64,000 bases of DNA from Ideonella sp. (GTDB lineage Bacteria > Pseudomonadota > Gammaproteobacteria > Burkholderiales > Burkholderiaceae_C). The first letter of the stretch is position 1. Each line of letters opens with the position of its first letter. The notes under the pieces are model-generated. The model ran no database searches, was not told the origin of the DNA, and saw only the letters and a list, made by a program, of their open reading frames with translations. Location of the stretch: assembly GCA_016721465.1 (NCBI GenBank), contig JADKIA010000028.1:248001-312000 (forward strand), in the 5' to 3' direction. A program made the position numbers and the translations under genes. This document shows positions 37,018-48,131 of the stretch, in pieces.

Positions 37018-38070
37018 CTACTTGGCGTTGAGCCTGGCCTCGCGCATCAGCACCTTGTGGAAGTTCTCGGTGCGGTCCAGCCAGGTGACGAACTCACCGC
37101 CCGACATGGGGCTGGGCTTGAGTGCACCCCGGGCCATGTACTCGCGCCATTCGGGCAGCTCGCGCACGCGTCGCAGCACCTGGTCGTAGTACGCCACCTG
37201 TTCGGGCGTGGCACCTGGCGTGGTGAAGATGCCGCGCAGCATCAGGTACTGCACTGGAATGCCGGCCGACATGCAGGTGGGGATGGCGGCCCAGCTGCTG
37301 CCGTTGGACAGCTTGGCCGGGTAGGGCAGGGGCGCGCCATCGAACACACACAAGGGGCGCAGCTTGCCGGCACGCCAGTGCGCCTCGGCCTCGATGGGGT
37401 TGTTGACGGTGAAGTCCACTTGATGGTCCACCAGCGCCTTGGCCACATCGCCGCCACCCTTCAGCGGCACATAGGCGAGGCGGCCATTGGCGGCGGTTTC
37501 CAGCAGGACACTGATCAACTGGTCCTCCTGCTTGGCGCCGGTGCCGCCGAGCTTCAGGCTGAGCGCAGGCTGCCGGTGGATGGCCTGCTTGGCGTCCTGG
37601 GCCGAAGCGATCGGCGAATCGGCTGGAACCCACAGCACGAAAGGGTCCAAGGCCATCATCGCCACTGGCGTGATGTCGCGCCAGTTGAAGGCCATGCCCG
37701 TGGCCAGCGGCGTGGTGAACAGGTTGGACAGCGTGACCAACAGCTTGTGCGGATTGCCCCTCGCCTCCTTCACGGCGAGCAGGCCCTCGGCCCCGGAATT
37801 TCCGCTGAGGTTGAGCACCTGCACCGGTTGCTTCATCAGCCCGTGCTTGGCAATCAGGGTCTGGACCAGCCTGGCCATCTGGTCAGCACCACCCCCGGTG
37901 CCCGCCGGCACCACGATGTCGACCGGCGCGCTGGGCTCCCAGGCAGCCAGGGCAGCGGCAGGCAGCGCGCAGAACGCAATGCCGACGGCCAGTCGCTGCC
38001 ACCACCCACGGACGCCGCCGGGGCGCGGTGCCTGCCGCACGAGGCGGCGACTGGGGTGGCGGCCGGCCAT
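37018..38070 (-). CDS. Bug/TctC-family periplasmic binding protein (second of a tandem pair)
   Basis: 350 residues. A long, Arg-rich N-terminus precedes a hydrophobic signal core and cleavage near AALAAW. The mature chain opens WEPSAPVDIVVPAGTGGGAD, the Bug family carboxylate-binding motif. It is clearly paralogous to the protein encoded just upstream: many segments are shared, for example LSNLFTTPLATG and NNPIEAE. Its start overlaps the upstream stop in TGATG. It supplies carboxylate ligands to TctAB. Confidence 0.92.
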   Translation of the reverse strand: MAGRHPSRRLVRQAPRPGGVRGWWQRLAVGIAFCALPAAALAAWEPSAPVDIVVPAGTGGGADQMARLVQTLIAKHGLMKQPVQVLNLSGNSGAEGLLAVKEARGNPHKLLVTLSNLFTTPLATGMAFNWRDITPVAMMALDPFVLWVPADSPIASAQDAKQAIHRQPALSLKLGGTGAKQEDQLISVLLETAANGRLAYVPLKGGGDVAKALVDHQVDFTVNNPIEAEAHWRAGKLRPLCVFDGAPLPYPAKLSNGSSWAAIPTCMSAGIPVQYLMLRGIFTTPGATPEQVAYYDQVLRRVRELPEWREYMARGALKPSPMSGGEFVTWLDRTENFHKVLMREARLNAK

Positions 38071-39077
38071 CACGGCTGCAGGAAGCCCGCCTGCTTCATC
38101 AACTCGCGGTGCAGCTGCTCGTTCTTGCCCACCCAATCGAAATACTCCTTGCCGGTGAGGGCGGTCTGGCGGAATGCACCCTTTTCCATGAACTCCTTCC
38201 AGTCGGGCGTGGCGCGCACCTTGGCCAGCAGGTCGACATAGAACTGGGTCTGCTCCGGCTTGACGCCTGGCGCCATGAAGATGCCGCGAAGCATCAGGTA
38301 CTCCACCGGAATGCCGCTGTCCTTGCAGGTGGGGATGTCCTGCCAGGACATGCCGTGCGAGAGCTTGGCCGGATAGGGCAGCCTGGCGCTGTCGAACACG
38401 CACAGCGCACGCAGCTTGCCCGCGCGCCAATGCGACTCGGCCTCGATCGGGTTGTTCACCGTGGCCGTGACATGCTTGCCCACCAGTTGCACGGCCACCT
38501 CGCCGCCACCCTTGTAGGGGATGTAGGTCATCTTCTTGCCCGCGGCGTTCTCGAGCATCACGGTGATGATCTGGTCTTCCTGCTTCGAGCCGGTGCCGCC
38601 CATCTTCAGCGTGTTGTTGGGCTGGCTCTTCAGGGCGTCGAGGAACTCCTTGGCCGTCTTGTAGGGCGACTCGGCGTTGACCCAAAGAATGAATTGATCC
38701 AGCGCCATCATCGACACGGGGGTCATGTCGCGCCAGTTGAAGGGCACGCCGGTGGCCAGCGGCGTGGTGAACAGGTTGGACAGCGTGATGATCAGCTTGT
38801 GCGGGTCGCCCGCCGAGCCCTTGACCTCGAGGAAGCCTTCAGCCCCGGCACCACCGCCCTTGTTGACCACCACGATGCTCTGCTTCATCAGCTTGTGCTT
38901 GGTCACCACGCCCTGGATGAAGCGCGCCATCTGGTCGGCCCCGCCGCCCGTGCCGGCCGGCACGACGAACTCCACCGGCTTGGCCGGCTCCCACGCGGCC
39001 TGGGCCACCATGGATGCGGCGCAGGCCACAGCGGCCAGGCCACGGACAAGGGTCTGCTTCAACTGCGAACGGGACAT
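38070..39077 (-). CDS. Bug/TctC-family periplasmic binding protein (first of a tandem pair)
   Basis: 335 residues with a signal peptide ending at MVAQAAW. It carries PVEFVVPAGTGGGADQMARF, KMGGTGSKQEDQ and RALCVFDSARLPYPAKLS, all shared in part with the next gene's product. Tandem Bug copies feeding one TctAB pair suggest two related ligands. It begins 43 bases after the acyl-CoA-ligase stop and overlaps the next gene by one base. Confidence 0.92.
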   Translation of the reverse strand: MSRSQLKQTLVRGLAAVACAASMVAQAAWEPAKPVEFVVPAGTGGGADQMARFIQGVVTKHKLMKQSIVVVNKGGGAGAEGFLEVKGSAGDPHKLIITLSNLFTTPLATGVPFNWRDMTPVSMMALDQFILWVNAESPYKTAKEFLDALKSQPNNTLKMGGTGSKQEDQIITVMLENAAGKKMTYIPYKGGGEVAVQLVGKHVTATVNNPIEAESHWRAGKLRALCVFDSARLPYPAKLSHGMSWQDIPTCKDSGIPVEYLMLRGIFMAPGVKPEQTQFYVDLLAKVRATPDWKEFMEKGAFRQTALTGKEYFDWVGKNEQLHRELMKQAGFLQP

Positions 39078-39120
39078 CGGGACGACTCCATCGAGAGGTT
39101 GGGGAATCCAGGGGTGGGTG

Positions 39121-40647
39121 TCAGCCCAGGCCGAGCTTTTGCGCCAGGCCAATGCGCTGCAACTTGCCGGTGGCCCCCTTGGGGATCTCGGCCATGAACA
39201 GGATCTTCTTGGGCACCTTGAACTCGGCCGCACGCTGGCTGACGAAGGCCTGCAGTTCGCGCTCGGTGAGTGCTGCGCCTTCGCGCAGCACCACGCAGGC
39301 GGCCACTTCCTCGCCGAGCTTGGGGTGCGGCATGCCGAAGCACACCACCTGCGCCACTGCGGGGTGGTCCATGATGATCTCGTCCACCTCGCGCGGGCTC
39401 ACCTTCTCGCCGCCGCGGTTGATGATCTCCTTCAGCCGACCGGTGAGGCTGATGTAGCCGTCCGCGTCGATCTGGCCCTGGTCGCCGGTGCGGAACCAGC
39501 CGTTGGTGAAGGCCTCGGCATTGGCCTTGGGGTTGCCCTCGTAACCAGCGGTGACGTTGGGCCCGCGGATCACGATCTCGCCGATGGAACCGACCGGCAG
39601 CAGCGTGCCGTCTTCGGACATGATGGCCACCTCAGGCCCGCCGGGCAGGCCCACCGTGCCCGGCTTGCGCACCGCCGGTGGCAGCGGGTTGGACGCCATC
39701 TGGTGTGCGGCTTCCGTCATGCCGTAGGCCTCGATCAGCGGCGCGCCGAACACCTCTTCCAGTTCCTTGATCACTTGCGGCGGCATCGACGAGGACGAGG
39801 AACGCATGAAGCGCAGCGGGTTGCGGGCGATCGTCGCCGCATTGCCCTTGGCCCGGGCCACGATGGCCTGGTGCATGGTGGGCACGGCGGTGTACCAGGT
39901 GGGCTTGGCCTCGTCCATCCAGGCAAAGAACTTCAGCGCATTGAAGCCCGGCGTGCAGAACACCTGCGAGCCCGCCGACAACGGCGCCAGCACCCCGGCA
40001 ATCAGGCCATGGATGTGGAACAAGGGCATCACGTTCAGACCTCGGTCGCTCGAGCTGAACTGCAAGGTGCGGGCAATGTGCCTGGCCGAAGCACACAGGT
40101 TGCGCTGCGACAGGGGCACGATCTTGGGGCGTGAGGTGGTGCCCGAGGTGTGCAGCACCATCGACACGTCGTCGGGCTGGGCCAGTGTGGCGGCGTTGGC
40201 GGGTGCTGCGGTCGCCCCGTCGCGGGGCACGAGCGTGAACGCGCCGGCGGGCGCATCGCCCGCCACCACCAGGTCGATCACGCGCACGCCCAGCCTGGCG
40301 GCGACCTCGATCGCAGGGGAGGTACTGCCGGCTTCGACGATCAATGCCTTGGCGTTCAGGTCGGACAGGTAGAACTCGAACTCGTCGGCGCGGTACGACG
40401 GGTTCAGCGGCGCACTGGCCACGCCGCAGGCGCAGGCCATGAAGCAGGTGGCCATCTCGGGGCCATTGGCCAGCACGATGGCCACCCGGTCGTTTCTGCC
40501 GATGCCCAGGCCGTTGAGGGTGCGCAGCGTGGTGTCCACCAGGCCGCGCAGCCCTTCAAAAGTCAATCCAGGTCGTGAGGGTGCGGTGACTGCCACGGCG
40601 TTGGCGGCGCCTTGGGCGAGGAGGGCAAACAAGGAGGCGTCGGTCAT
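39121..40647 (-). CDS. Acyl-CoA synthetase, oxalate-CoA ligase-like (AMP-forming)
   Basis: 508 residues of the ANL superfamily. The P-loop is HTSGTTSRPKIVPLS, and the adenylation motif is YGMTEAAHQMASNPLPP followed by GWFRTGDQG; the C-terminal Lys is in GATGKLQRIG. The MTEAxHQMxSNPLP stretch is characteristic of the Pcs60/AAE3 oxalyl-CoA synthetases. It is the first gene of the tct operon, so import and CoA activation of a carboxylate appear coupled. Oxalate itself is an inference from that motif. Confidence 0.85.
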   Translation of the reverse strand: MTDASLFALLAQGAANAVAVTAPSRPGLTFEGLRGLVDTTLRTLNGLGIGRNDRVAIVLANGPEMATCFMACACGVASAPLNPSYRADEFEFYLSDLNAKALIVEAGSTSPAIEVAARLGVRVIDLVVAGDAPAGAFTLVPRDGATAAPANAATLAQPDDVSMVLHTSGTTSRPKIVPLSQRNLCASARHIARTLQFSSSDRGLNVMPLFHIHGLIAGVLAPLSAGSQVFCTPGFNALKFFAWMDEAKPTWYTAVPTMHQAIVARAKGNAATIARNPLRFMRSSSSSMPPQVIKELEEVFGAPLIEAYGMTEAAHQMASNPLPPAVRKPGTVGLPGGPEVAIMSEDGTLLPVGSIGEIVIRGPNVTAGYEGNPKANAEAFTNGWFRTGDQGQIDADGYISLTGRLKEIINRGGEKVSPREVDEIIMDHPAVAQVVCFGMPHPKLGEEVAACVVLREGAALTERELQAFVSQRAAEFKVPKKILFMAEIPKGATGKLQRIGLAQKLGLG

Positions 40648-40999
40648 GGGGTCGTGCGATGGATGGCGGATGCCTCCAGTATCCCCGAGCTTCATGGCGC
40701 CATCGTGGGCCGACGTCCCCGTGCAAGCCCTAGCAGACAGGGGCTTCAACCGGTCGGCACGCTGATGCACCAGCGGGTGCGCGGTGTCTTGGCAGGGGCG
40801 ACGGGCTCCTCAGCCAACCTCCGTGCTTCGCACTGCGGCATTCGCCTTGGGGACGGCCCAGCGGCTCATGGGGTGCCCCAGATAGAATAAAAAGTTGGCC
40901 CCAAGCTGCCGCTCGCGATCCGGTGCGGGCACTTCGGGCACCGCCCTGCGCCTTGCCAGCGCCTCGATCCGCCCAGTCTTCTGAACGAGTCCTGAACCG
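40648..40999. other. Intergenic region between the ligase and alaS
   Basis: 352 bases with no convincing gene. It must hold the divergent promoters of both flanking genes. A TAGAAT -10-like element lies at 40883-40888, 117 bases before alaS, without a clear -35. The part 40801-40880 is an imperfect GC-rich repeat-like stretch; nothing else is recognisable. Confidence 0.5.
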
Positions 41000-43657
<2,658 letters not shown>

Positions 43658-43688
43658 GCGCCGATGTCGTCGATGCGACGCCACAGGA

Positions 43689-43718
43689 TTGACCTGAGGC
43701 AACGACTGCCTTCATACT
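43689..43718 (+). promoter_or_regulatory. Sigma-70 promoter for a leaderless small ORF
   Basis: TTGACC (43689-43694) and CATACT (43713-43718) are separated by 18 bases. Transcription would start around 43725, which is the A of the ATG of the 31-codon ORF, so the message is predicted to be leaderless. Confidence 0.55.
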
Positions 43719-43724
43719 GAGCCC

Positions 43725-43820
43725 ATGTCACGCCGCGCCTGCCTGCACCTGCACACCCTGCCGATGGCTGGCGCGGCCGTGGCTGCCCTGCTGCAGGTCA
43801 TCCATCGCTTCCCACCTTAG
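43725..43820 (+). CDS. 31-residue putative regulatory leader peptide
   Basis: Translates as MSRRACLHLHTLPM, then AGAAVAALLQVIHRFPP and a TAG stop. It has a basic start, a short Ala-rich hydrophobic centre, and an end in Arg-Phe-Pro-Pro-stop. There is no Shine-Dalgarno; the predicted transcript begins at its ATG. Its stop codon overlaps the first strand of an antiterminator (43819-43826), and a strong terminator follows before the acetyltransferase gene. This is the classic layout of a translated attenuator. A proline pair next to the stop slows termination in known arrest peptides, but arrest here is only inferred. No known leader peptide is recognised. Confidence 0.5.
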   Translation: MSRRACLHLHTLPMAGAAVAALLQVIHRFPP

Positions 43821-43868
43821 CGGGCCCGACGCACCAGATCACCCAAGCTTCACCCTCAAAGGCCCGCT
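43819..43868 (+). promoter_or_regulatory. Candidate antiterminator pairing
   Basis: AGCGGGCC at 43819-43826 is perfectly complementary to GGCCCGCT at 43861-43868. The latter is also the left arm of the terminator hairpin at 43858-43887, so the two structures exclude each other. The first strand starts inside the leader stop codon and would be covered by a ribosome there. Confidence 0.5.
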
Positions 43869-43894
43869 CTCATCGAAGCGGGCCTTTGTTTTTT
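43858..43894 (+). terminator. Intrinsic terminator (attenuator) before the acetyltransferase operon
   Basis: AAAGGCCCGCT (43858-43868) pairs with AGCGGGCCTTT (43877-43887) in an 11-bp stem with an 8-base loop, followed by GTTTTTT. It stands 39 bases before the next start codon on the same strand, so it should end most transcripts from the promoter at 43.69 kb unless the alternative pairing forms. Confidence 0.85.
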
Positions 43895-43933
43895 CCGCAG
43901 GCCACAAGCCTGCACCTTGCCAGGAGACCGACG

Positions 43934-44494
43934 ATGACATCACCGCCGATCACGATTCGCCGCGCCACGACACAGGACGCCGCCGCCTTTGCGCGGATCA
44001 TCGGCCATCCCGACGTGCTGCCCGGGTTGATGCAATTGCCCTATGCCACGGAGGAGCGCTGGAAGGCCATGCTCACCGAGTCACAGGCGCTGGGCAAGCT
44101 CGATCTGCAATTGGTCGCCGAGTGGCCCTCGATCAATGGTGCCGCACGGGTGGTGGGCACCGCCGGCCTGCACCCGGCGGGTACGGCGCTGCGTCGCCGG
44201 CACGTGATGACCATCGGCCTGGCGGTTGCCGCTGATGCGCAAGGCCAGGGCGTCGGCCGCGCGCTGATGCAGGCCCTGTGCGACTATGCCGATCAATGGG
44301 GCCAGGTGCTGCGGCTGGAGCTTCACGTGTACGCCGACAACGCCCGAGCCATTGCGCTGTACCGCAGCCTGGGCTTCGTGCAGGAAGGCCTGCACCGCGG
44401 CTATGCGCTGCGTGCGGGACACTACGTGGATTCATTGTCGATGGCGCGCTTGCACCCCAGCCCGCCCGGCATTGCCGCCTGGGAGACCGCATGA
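43934..44494 (+). CDS. GNAT-family N-acetyltransferase, YhhY/AaaT-like
   Basis: 186 residues. The acetyl-CoA pyrophosphate loop is AQGQGVGRALM, with a typical C-terminal ALYRSLGFVQEG. The ending YALRAGHYVDSLSMARL closely follows the E. coli YhhY (amino-acid N-acetyltransferase) pattern, as does the IIGHPDVLPGLMQLPY region. It probably acetylates a free amino acid or a related small molecule. CAGGAGA precedes the start. Transcription is likely controlled by the upstream attenuator. Its stop overlaps the next start (ATGA). Confidence 0.88.
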   Translation: MTSPPITIRRATTQDAAAFARIIGHPDVLPGLMQLPYATEERWKAMLTESQALGKLDLQLVAEWPSINGAARVVGTAGLHPAGTALRRRHVMTIGLAVAADAQGQGVGRALMQALCDYADQWGQVLRLELHVYADNARAIALYRSLGFVQEGLHRGYALRAGHYVDSLSMARLHPSPPGIAAWETA

Positions 44495-45363
44495 CTGCAG
44501 CACACTGCTGGCGCAGGGCCATCGTCGCGGCCTGGGCGATTGCGCAGATCGGCGCGGCGTCCGCCGAGCCGGCCAAGGTGGAGGTCGACAGCCTCGACCA
44601 GGCGCAGGGCGGGGTCGTGCGCTTGCCGGGGTATTGGTTCCCGGCCGCCGGCGCCAAGCCCATCGCCCCGGCCATGCTGCTGCTGCACGGCTGCAGCGGG
44701 CCCTACGACCGCAGCGGTCAACTGGGCCTGCGCATGGTGGAGTACGCGGCCTTGCTCAACGCCGAGGGCGTGCACGTCCTCGTCACCGACTCGTTCACAC
44801 CGCGTGGCGAGCGCGAGATCTGCACCCAGAAGACCGGCACTCGCAAGGTCACCCAGCTCAACCGGCGGCGCGACGCCCTGGGGGCCCTGCAATGGCTGGC
44901 CGCACAACCCGGGGTGGATGTCGCGCGCCTGGGCTTGCTGGGTTGGTCCAATGGGGGGTCCAACGTGCTCGCAGCCACGAATTCGGCCCATGCCGAGGTG
45001 CGCCGGGCGCCCGTGAAACCCGCTTTCGCGGTGGCCTTCTATCCCGGGTGCGAGGACGAGCGGCGGCGCGGCTACCAACCCGTTGCGCCACTGCTGATGT
45101 TGCTGGGCGGGGCCGACGACTGGACGCCGCCACAGCCTTGCGAAGCCATGGCCGTCGAGTCGGCGGTACCCAGACCGGAGGTGGTGCTTTACCCTGGCGT
45201 CTACCACGGCTTCGATGGCACCTCACGGCTGCAGGTGTTGGCCAATGTGCCCAATGGCGTGAATCCGGGCCAGGGCGTGCACATGGGGGGGGATGCCAGC
45301 GCGCGTGTCGCCTCGCGCACCCGCCTCCTGGAATTCGTCCGCCAAATGGGCCTGGGCCGATAA
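44491..45363 (+). CDS. Dienelactone hydrolase-like alpha/beta hydrolase (exported)
   Basis: 290 residues. A signal peptide ends about ASAEPA (residue 26). The oxyanion region is MLLLHGCSGPYDRSG, the nucleophile Ser is in LLGWSNGGSN, the acid in LLGGADDWTPP, and His in YHGFDG. The fold is that of dienelactone-hydrolase-type enzymes; a periplasmic esterase or peptidase-like role fits but the substrate is unknown. It overlaps the acetyltransferase gene by 4 bases and is co-regulated with it. Confidence 0.85.
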   Translation: MTAAHCWRRAIVAAWAIAQIGAASAEPAKVEVDSLDQAQGGVVRLPGYWFPAAGAKPIAPAMLLLHGCSGPYDRSGQLGLRMVEYAALLNAEGVHVLVTDSFTPRGEREICTQKTGTRKVTQLNRRRDALGALQWLAAQPGVDVARLGLLGWSNGGSNVLAATNSAHAEVRRAPVKPAFAVAFYPGCEDERRRGYQPVAPLLMLLGGADDWTPPQPCEAMAVESAVPRPEVVLYPGVYHGFDGTSRLQVLANVPNGVNPGQGVHMGGDASARVASRTRLLEFVRQMGLGR

Positions 45364-45439
45364 CGCAGGCAAGATAGCGGCTTCCGACCGATGCCGTCTC
45401 GACGGTACGCGCCACACCGTCCCTCGCCCTGGAGCCCCC

Positions 45440-46219
45440 ATGTCCCGACCCGCCAAGCAGAGCACCGAAGCCGAGATCGAGGCACTGGAGACACTGTGCG
45501 AGCGCGTCTATGGCTTCGGCCTGGATGTGTCGCTGGAATGGGTGGATGGCTTTCTCACGGCGTTGGTGGCGAGCCGACGCGTGGTGCTGCCCAGCGAGTG
45601 GTTGCCGAAGATGCTGGACGACACCTTCGAGCGCGCCTTCGCCGACCCGGCCGATGCCGAGCAGGCCATGGCGGCACTGATGTCGCGCTGGAACGTGCTG
45701 GCCAGCCAGCTGGACCCGGAGCAATTGCTGGACTCTGCCGACACCCTGCGGCTGGCGCCACTGATGTTCACCTACGATGACGCCGCACGGGCCGAGATCG
45801 TGGCCGAGGGCAAGCTCACCGAAGAAGAGGCCGAGCAGCTGATGCAGACCGGCGCGCTGTGGGCCGAGGGCTTCAGCGATGCCATGGAGGCGTTTGCCGA
45901 CGATTGGCCCGAGCCGGATCTCGAGACCGAAGAAGGCCGTTGGTACGACGACTGCCTGAGCCGCGTGCTGGCCTTGGTGTTGCCACCTGAGGCGCTGGCC
46001 GAGCACGTCCAGGCCAACTACCCCGGCGACGCCCTCACGCGCGACGAGCTCGTGGACGACGCCTGTTTCGGCGTGCAGGACCTGCGCGTCTACTGGCTCG
46101 ACCATGCGCCCAAGCCCGCCACCCGCCGTGTCGGACCGCAGCCCGGGCGCAACGACCCTTGCCCCTGCGGCAGTGGCAAGAAATACAAGAAGTGCCACGG
46201 CGCGTCCGCTGCAGATTGA
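45440..46219 (+). CDS. UPF0149 (YgfB-like) protein with C-terminal SEC-C zinc motif
   Basis: 259 residues. The N-terminal 200 residues are helical and acidic (EWVDGFLTALVASRRVVLPSEWL), matching the UPF0149/YecA family. The C-terminus has the SEC-C motif PCPCGSGKKYKKCHG, which binds zinc and contacts ribosome- or SecB-type partners in other proteins. The exact role is unknown. GGAG lies 5 bases before the start. The chain is truncated at neither end. Confidence 0.87.
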   Translation: MSRPAKQSTEAEIEALETLCERVYGFGLDVSLEWVDGFLTALVASRRVVLPSEWLPKMLDDTFERAFADPADAEQAMAALMSRWNVLASQLDPEQLLDSADTLRLAPLMFTYDDAARAEIVAEGKLTEEEAEQLMQTGALWAEGFSDAMEAFADDWPEPDLETEEGRWYDDCLSRVLALVLPPEALAEHVQANYPGDALTRDELVDDACFGVQDLRVYWLDHAPKPATRRVGPQPGRNDPCPCGSGKKYKKCHGASAAD

Positions 46220-46337
46220 AGCCGCTTCGGCGCCTGGGGCCAAGGGTCGATTGGCCGTCATGAGCAGCCGGGCGCGTGCGCTGGTTGGTCGCCAGTGCGA
46301 CACACAATGAAGCATCCCAACGCAGCGGCTCAATGTC

Positions 46338-47120
46338 ATGAAGATCGGTTTCGCGCTGAATGAAATCCTGGCCTTGCTCACCTTGCTGACGGGCGGCTTG
46401 AGCCTGGCCTGGCGGCGCCGGCGCGGCAGCGGTCGGGCCGGCAAGCCCTGGTGGGTGGGCTGGGGCGCCGAGTTGTTCACCGTGGTGGCCCTGATCTTCA
46501 CTTGCCGTGTGGCCCTGGCCGACTGGCAACGGGTGCCCAGCGCGTCGATGGAGCCCACCTTGCGGGTGGGCGACATGCTGTTGATCAACCACCTGGCCTA
46601 TGGCCCCAGGCTGCCCTTCACGAACACCGCCCTGCCCATGGGCCTGCCGCAGCGTGGCGATGTGGCGGTGTTCCGCTATCCGCTGGACGTGTCCACCTTC
46701 TATGTCAAGCGCATCGTCGCCGTGGCCGGTGACCGGGTGCAGTTCCGCGACGGCATCGTGGCGATCAATGGCGAGGCCACCCAGGTCACCGACCTGGGCT
46801 GGGGTGAGCACCCTGCAGACCGCGGGCAACGCCTGCTCACCGAGCGCGTGGCCGGTCGCGAGCACGCGATCAAGCTCAACCCCTTCGTGCTGGGCCGGCT
46901 GCCGCAGGCCATCGGTGCACCCGACTGCACGCCACTGCGACCCGGTGCCTGGGACTGCACGGTGCCCCAAGGCAAGTTGCTGGCCATGGGCGACAACCGC
47001 GACAACTCCGCCGATTCGCGCAGCTGGGGCTTCCTGGACGAGCGCGAGGTCTATGGCCGCGTTGATCGTGTGTTGTTCAACTACCTGGAGTTTTCGCGCT
47101 TCTGGCACAAGCCGGCCTAG
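46338..47120 (+). CDS. lepB: Signal peptidase I
   Basis: 260 residues. An N-terminal helix (about 8-22) and a second helix (46-64) anchor it, then the catalytic Ser70 (PSASMEPTL) and Lys124 (YVKRIVAVAGDRV). The GDNRDNSADSRSWGFL box D is intact. It cleaves leader peptides in the cytoplasmic membrane. It is short for a LepB and is not next to rnc or lepA, the usual lepB neighbours, so it may be a second signal peptidase in this genome. Confidence 0.92.
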   Translation: MKIGFALNEILALLTLLTGGLSLAWRRRRGSGRAGKPWWVGWGAELFTVVALIFTCRVALADWQRVPSASMEPTLRVGDMLLINHLAYGPRLPFTNTALPMGLPQRGDVAVFRYPLDVSTFYVKRIVAVAGDRVQFRDGIVAINGEATQVTDLGWGEHPADRGQRLLTERVAGREHAIKLNPFVLGRLPQAIGAPDCTPLRPGAWDCTVPQGKLLAMGDNRDNSADSRSWGFLDEREVYGRVDRVLFNYLEFSRFWHKPA

Positions 47121-47269
47121 CGGGAGCCGGTGCAGCTCGGTGCGGCGGCGTCGACTTTCCATGGCCGATGCCTCAAGCTGCGCGGTGTTCCGCCGATAAT
47201 CGCGAACGGGCCGTCCTACCGCAGTTGTCCATTCGGCAGCCGGTCGGGCACCAGAAAGTGTCACGACCG

Positions 47270-48127
47270 ATGAGCCAAGTTCTGAGCCGACGATCCCTGT
47301 GCCTGGCCATGCTGTCTGCCGGCGCGCTGCCGCAGATCGGCCGAGCGCAATCCGCCAGCCCGCTGGAGATCGGTGTGCTGCCCAACATCAGCGCGCGCAT
47401 CCTGCTGGCCCAGTATCAGCCGATGCGCGACTACCTGGCGCGCGAGGCGAAGCGCCCCGTGCAGGTGTCCACGGCGCCCAATTGGAGCAACTTCCATCAA
47501 CGTACGCTGGCCCTCGAATACGACCTGTTGGTCACGGCGGCCAACCTGGCGCGAGTGGCTCAAATCGAGCGCGGCTACATTCCGCTGCTGTCCTACGCGC
47601 CGGGAATCAAGGGCATGGTCGTCTGTGCCAAAAGCCTGCCGATCGGAAGCGTTGCCGAAATTGCGGGAAAAACCCTGGTCCTGTCCAACCCGCAATCGCT
47701 CGTCACGCTGCGGGGCATGCAATGGTTGGCCGAACAGGGCCTGCAGCGCGGCAAGGATTTCAAGACCATCAACACCCCCACCGACGACAGCGTCGGCAGC
47801 GTGGTGGTGCGGGGCGACGCCATCGCCGCCATGTTGAGCGGCGGCGAGTACCGCGCGATCCCCGATGCCACCAAGGCGCAATTGCAGGTGCTGATCACCT
47901 TCGCCGAGGTGCCCGGCTTCATCGTGATGGCCAGCCCCAAGCTGCCCGTGGCGGAGGTGAAGGCCTTGAAGGGCCACTTGCTGGCCTTTGCGACGAGCTC
48001 TGACGAGGGCAAGGCGTTCTTTGCGGCCACTGGGTTTACCGGCATGTCCGAGCCGGCGACCGGCTTGATGGAGTCGCTGGACCCCTTCGTCGAGGCCACA
48101 CGGCGGGTGCTGGTGGCGCCGGGCTGA
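47270..48127 (+). CDS. PhnD-like periplasmic binding protein
   Basis: 285 residues. A signal sequence with SRRSLCLAMLSAGALP and cleavage near GRAQS (residue 28) leads to LEIGVLPNISARILLAQYQP, the opening of phosphate/phosphonate-type binding proteins. No ABC permease or ATPase gene is near. Instead, a membrane GGDEF-EAL sensor begins 4 bases after its stop, so it most likely works as that sensor's ligand-binding partner. A GATAAT -10-like element lies at 47195-47200. Confidence 0.87.
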   Translation: MSQVLSRRSLCLAMLSAGALPQIGRAQSASPLEIGVLPNISARILLAQYQPMRDYLAREAKRPVQVSTAPNWSNFHQRTLALEYDLLVTAANLARVAQIERGYIPLLSYAPGIKGMVVCAKSLPIGSVAEIAGKTLVLSNPQSLVTLRGMQWLAEQGLQRGKDFKTINTPTDDSVGSVVVRGDAIAAMLSGGEYRAIPDATKAQLQVLITFAEVPGFIVMASPKLPVAEVKALKGHLLAFATSSDEGKAFFAATGFTGMSEPATGLMESLDPFVEATRRVLVAPG

Positions 48128-48131
48128 CGGC

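Noticed and set aside
40801..40880. A third interspersed repeat upstream of alaS
   Set aside because: It is GC-rich and partly palindromic but does not align with the copies at 21.6 and 62.0 kb.
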